Shown: positions 62,579 to 64,000 of the stretch, one piece after another
How the letters are laid out: each line of letters opens with the position of its first letter
Numbering within the stretch: position 1 is the first letter of the stretch
DNA from: Paenibacillus athensensis
GTDB taxonomy: Bacteria > Bacillota > Bacilli > Paenibacillales > NBRC-103111
Reading direction: 5' to 3'
Assembly (NCBI RefSeq): GCF_004514475.2
Contig: NZ_MYFO02000002.1
Location: forward strand, 62,001 to 126,000
DNA: 64,000 nucleotides
Made by a program: the position numbers and the translations under genes
The notes under the pieces: model-generated
Databases searched by the model: none
The model's input: only the letters and a program-made list of their open reading frames with translations
What the model was told of the DNA's origin: nothing

Positions 62579-63472
62579 GTGAAGAAACGCATTTTACTCG
62601 TAGACGATGAACCGCACAACCTGGAGATCTTACGCATTTTTTTAAGATCGTTGAACTACGACATTTACGAGGCCGAATGCGGGGAACAAGCTTTGCTTAT
62701 GGTGGATCAGGTACGCCCGGACGTCATCCTGCTCGATGTGATGATGCCCGATCTTTCAGGCTTTATTGTGGCCAAACGCTGGCGGGAGCGCCCCGATTTC
62801 AACATCCCGATCATTTTCCTTTCGGCCAAGGTGCAGAAAGAGGACATGATGCTCGGCTTGCAGCTCGGCGCAACCGATTATTTGACCAAGCCGTTTGACC
62901 TCGATTTATTGGAGAAAAAAGTTTCTATCGTGCTCGAGCACCGCGCCAAGCTGCAGGAGCTGCAGAAGGAGAACGCGCATCTGTCCGCGCTCGCGTATAT
63001 CGATTCGTTAACCGGTTTATATAATCGCACGTATTTAACCCACGTCGAGCAGCTTGCCGCCAGCGGCCAGGGCCGCAGCTTCGTCAAGGCGATGATGGTC
63101 GACGTGGACCATTTTAAAGACATCAATGACAATTTCGGTCACTTGGTCGGCGATCTCGTGCTGAAGGAGACATCCCGCGTTATTTTATCCCATATTGATA
63201 CTCACCAGGACCTTGCCTTTCGTTACGGAGGGGACGAGTTTTTAGTGCTGTTCGGAAAAGGAGAAGATGCCCTGCGGCTGGCGAACGCCATTTTGCAGGA
63301 CGTCACAGGGCTTGCCATTCAAACCAACTGTGATCAGCTGGTGCGCGCCACGGTAAGCATCGGCTTGTCGGCGGAAGCGCCGCAGCCGGAATTGGCCGCT
63401 GTTATCGCCAGTGCCGATAACGCCCTGTACAGCGCCAAGCACCACGGACGAAACCAGGTATTCGGATGTTAA
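62579..63472 (+). CDS. Receiver-GGDEF response regulator, diguanylate cyclase
   Basis: The 297-residue protein has a receiver domain with the acidic pair (LLVDDEP), the phospho-Asp in ILLDVMMPDLSG and the Lys in TKPFD. A helical linker and a GGDEF domain follow, with an intact active site (RYGGDEFLVLF) and no RxxD product-inhibition site where expected. An ATG at 62558 is in frame, but AGGTGG lies 9 bases before the GTG at 62579, and VKKRILLVDDEP is the normal start. The cognate kinase is not in the window. Confidence 0.92.
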   Translation: MKKRILLVDDEPHNLEILRIFLRSLNYDIYEAECGEQALLMVDQVRPDVILLDVMMPDLSGFIVAKRWRERPDFNIPIIFLSAKVQKEDMMLGLQLGATDYLTKPFDLDLLEKKVSIVLEHRAKLQELQKENAHLSALAYIDSLTGLYNRTYLTHVEQLAASGQGRSFVKAMMVDVDHFKDINDNFGHLVGDLVLKETSRVILSHIDTHQDLAFRYGGDEFLVLFGKGEDALRLANAILQDVTGLAIQTNCDQLVRATVSIGLSAEAPQPELAAVIASADNALYSAKHHGRNQVFGC

Positions 63473-63498
63473 CCTATGAGGAAAAAGAGGGTGGAGCC

Positions 63499-64000
63499 AT
63501 GCAGCTGAAGAGCTATCAAAAACTGTTTCATATGACGAAGGTCATCAACTCCAAGTTCGAGCTGTCGGAAATCTTGCAGGTGCTGGTCGAAGCGATCGCA
63601 AGCGAGATTGCGCAAGCCGATCTGGTCGGATTTTTTCTCAAGCAGGAGGACGGTACGTTCCGCGGCTACAAAGGCAACAAGCTGCCCGTGGACATTACGG
63701 AGCTGGTTATCGATCCGGAGACCGACGCGTTCGTGCGGGATATTCTTACTTCCGGCGATCTGGACTACATTCCCGACACGAGCCTCGACCTGCGTCCTGA
63801 TCAAGCCAAGGTGCAATTGCTGAAAATTCAATCCTTGCTGGGCATCCCCGTCATCGTGGAGGATGACGTGTTTGGGCTTGTTTTTGTGCACGATTTCGGA
63901 AAGTCGATGCGGGTGACCGAAGAACAGATTAAGGTGACGGAAGCGTTCGTGATCATGGCGAGCGTGGCGATCCGCAATTTCCAGATGTTCGAGCAGCGGC
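63499..64000 (+). CDS. GAF-domain protein, cut by the window end
   Basis: The frame is open from ATG 63499 (ribosome site GAGGGTGGAGCC) to the last base, at least 167 codons. It reads MQLKSYQKLFHMTKVINSKF and then a GAF domain with LGIPVIVEDDVFGLVFVHDF. The C-terminal output domain (kinase, phosphatase or cyclase) lies outside the window. It is the third gene of the cyclic-di-GMP operon. Confidence 0.8.
   Translation, partial: MQLKSYQKLFHMTKVINSKFELSEILQVLVEAIASEIAQADLVGFFLKQEDGTFRGYKGNKLPVDITELVIDPETDAFVRDILTSGDLDYIPDTSLDLRPDQAKVQLLKIQSLLGIPVIVEDDVFGLVFVHDFGKSMRVTEEQIKVTEAFVIMASVAIRNFQMFEQR

Overview
The window looks like a chromosome segment of a spore-forming, GC-rich Firmicute of the Paenibacillus type. 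The reasons are strong AGGAGG-type ribosome sites, CgeB-family and other spore-surface sugar genes, promoter sequences that fit the late mother-cell factor sigma-K, a FapR box and an ANTAR-controlled nitrate operon. The species assignment is an inference; there is no rRNA in the window.

Left end (1-11.4 kb): a complete type I-C CRISPR-Cas locus. A WYL-domain regulator precedes cas3, and then cas5c-cas8c-cas7-cas4-cas1-cas2 follow. The cas block lies between two arrays that point outward. The left array runs off the window on the minus strand; the right array has 19 repeats on the plus strand. Both arrays share the same leader design: three copies of a 12-13 bp motif at fixed spacing, then a hairpin against the first repeat whose stem is kept by paired base changes. 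Between cas3 and cas5 a well-ribosome-bound ORF encodes a 24-residue hydrophobic peptide resembling holin-like type I toxins, with an antisense promoter behind it. This is the best candidate for an undescribed element.

11.4-16.2 kb: a LysR regulator, metE and an EF-hand protein.

16.3-44.1 kb: a large spore-surface glycosylation island. It holds nucleotide-sugar genes (RmlA- and RmlD-like, and a 2-epimerase/4,6-dehydratase/reductase trio that fits a UDP-N-acetyl-6-deoxy-L-hexosamine such as UDP-L-QuiNAc or UDP-L-FucNAc), two CgeB-type and seven other glycosyltransferases, two DUF1796 proteins, a YadA-like repeat protein with a peptidase G2 domain, several small beta-rich or helical proteins, and an Rpn nuclease-family gene. 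In-frame minisatellites (15, 39, 42, 51 and 84 bp) run through many of these genes. A (GxxxG)n segment recurs in four proteins. Five sites resembling sigma-K promoters precede the small-protein and transferase operons.

44.2-55.4 kb: a stand-alone fabH with a FapR operator, a CAP-domain secreted protein, and an assimilatory nitrate region. An ANTAR antiterminator gene and a TrpD-like gene diverge from narK-nirB-nirD-nasC. The narK leader carries a consensus promoter, the two-hairpin ANTAR target and an overlapping terminator.

55.7-64 kb: a very large Lhr-type helicase on the minus strand, about 0.5 kb of long tandem repeats upstream of it, and a cyclic-di-GMP operon (GAF/HD-GYP, receiver-GGDEF, and a GAF protein cut by the window end).
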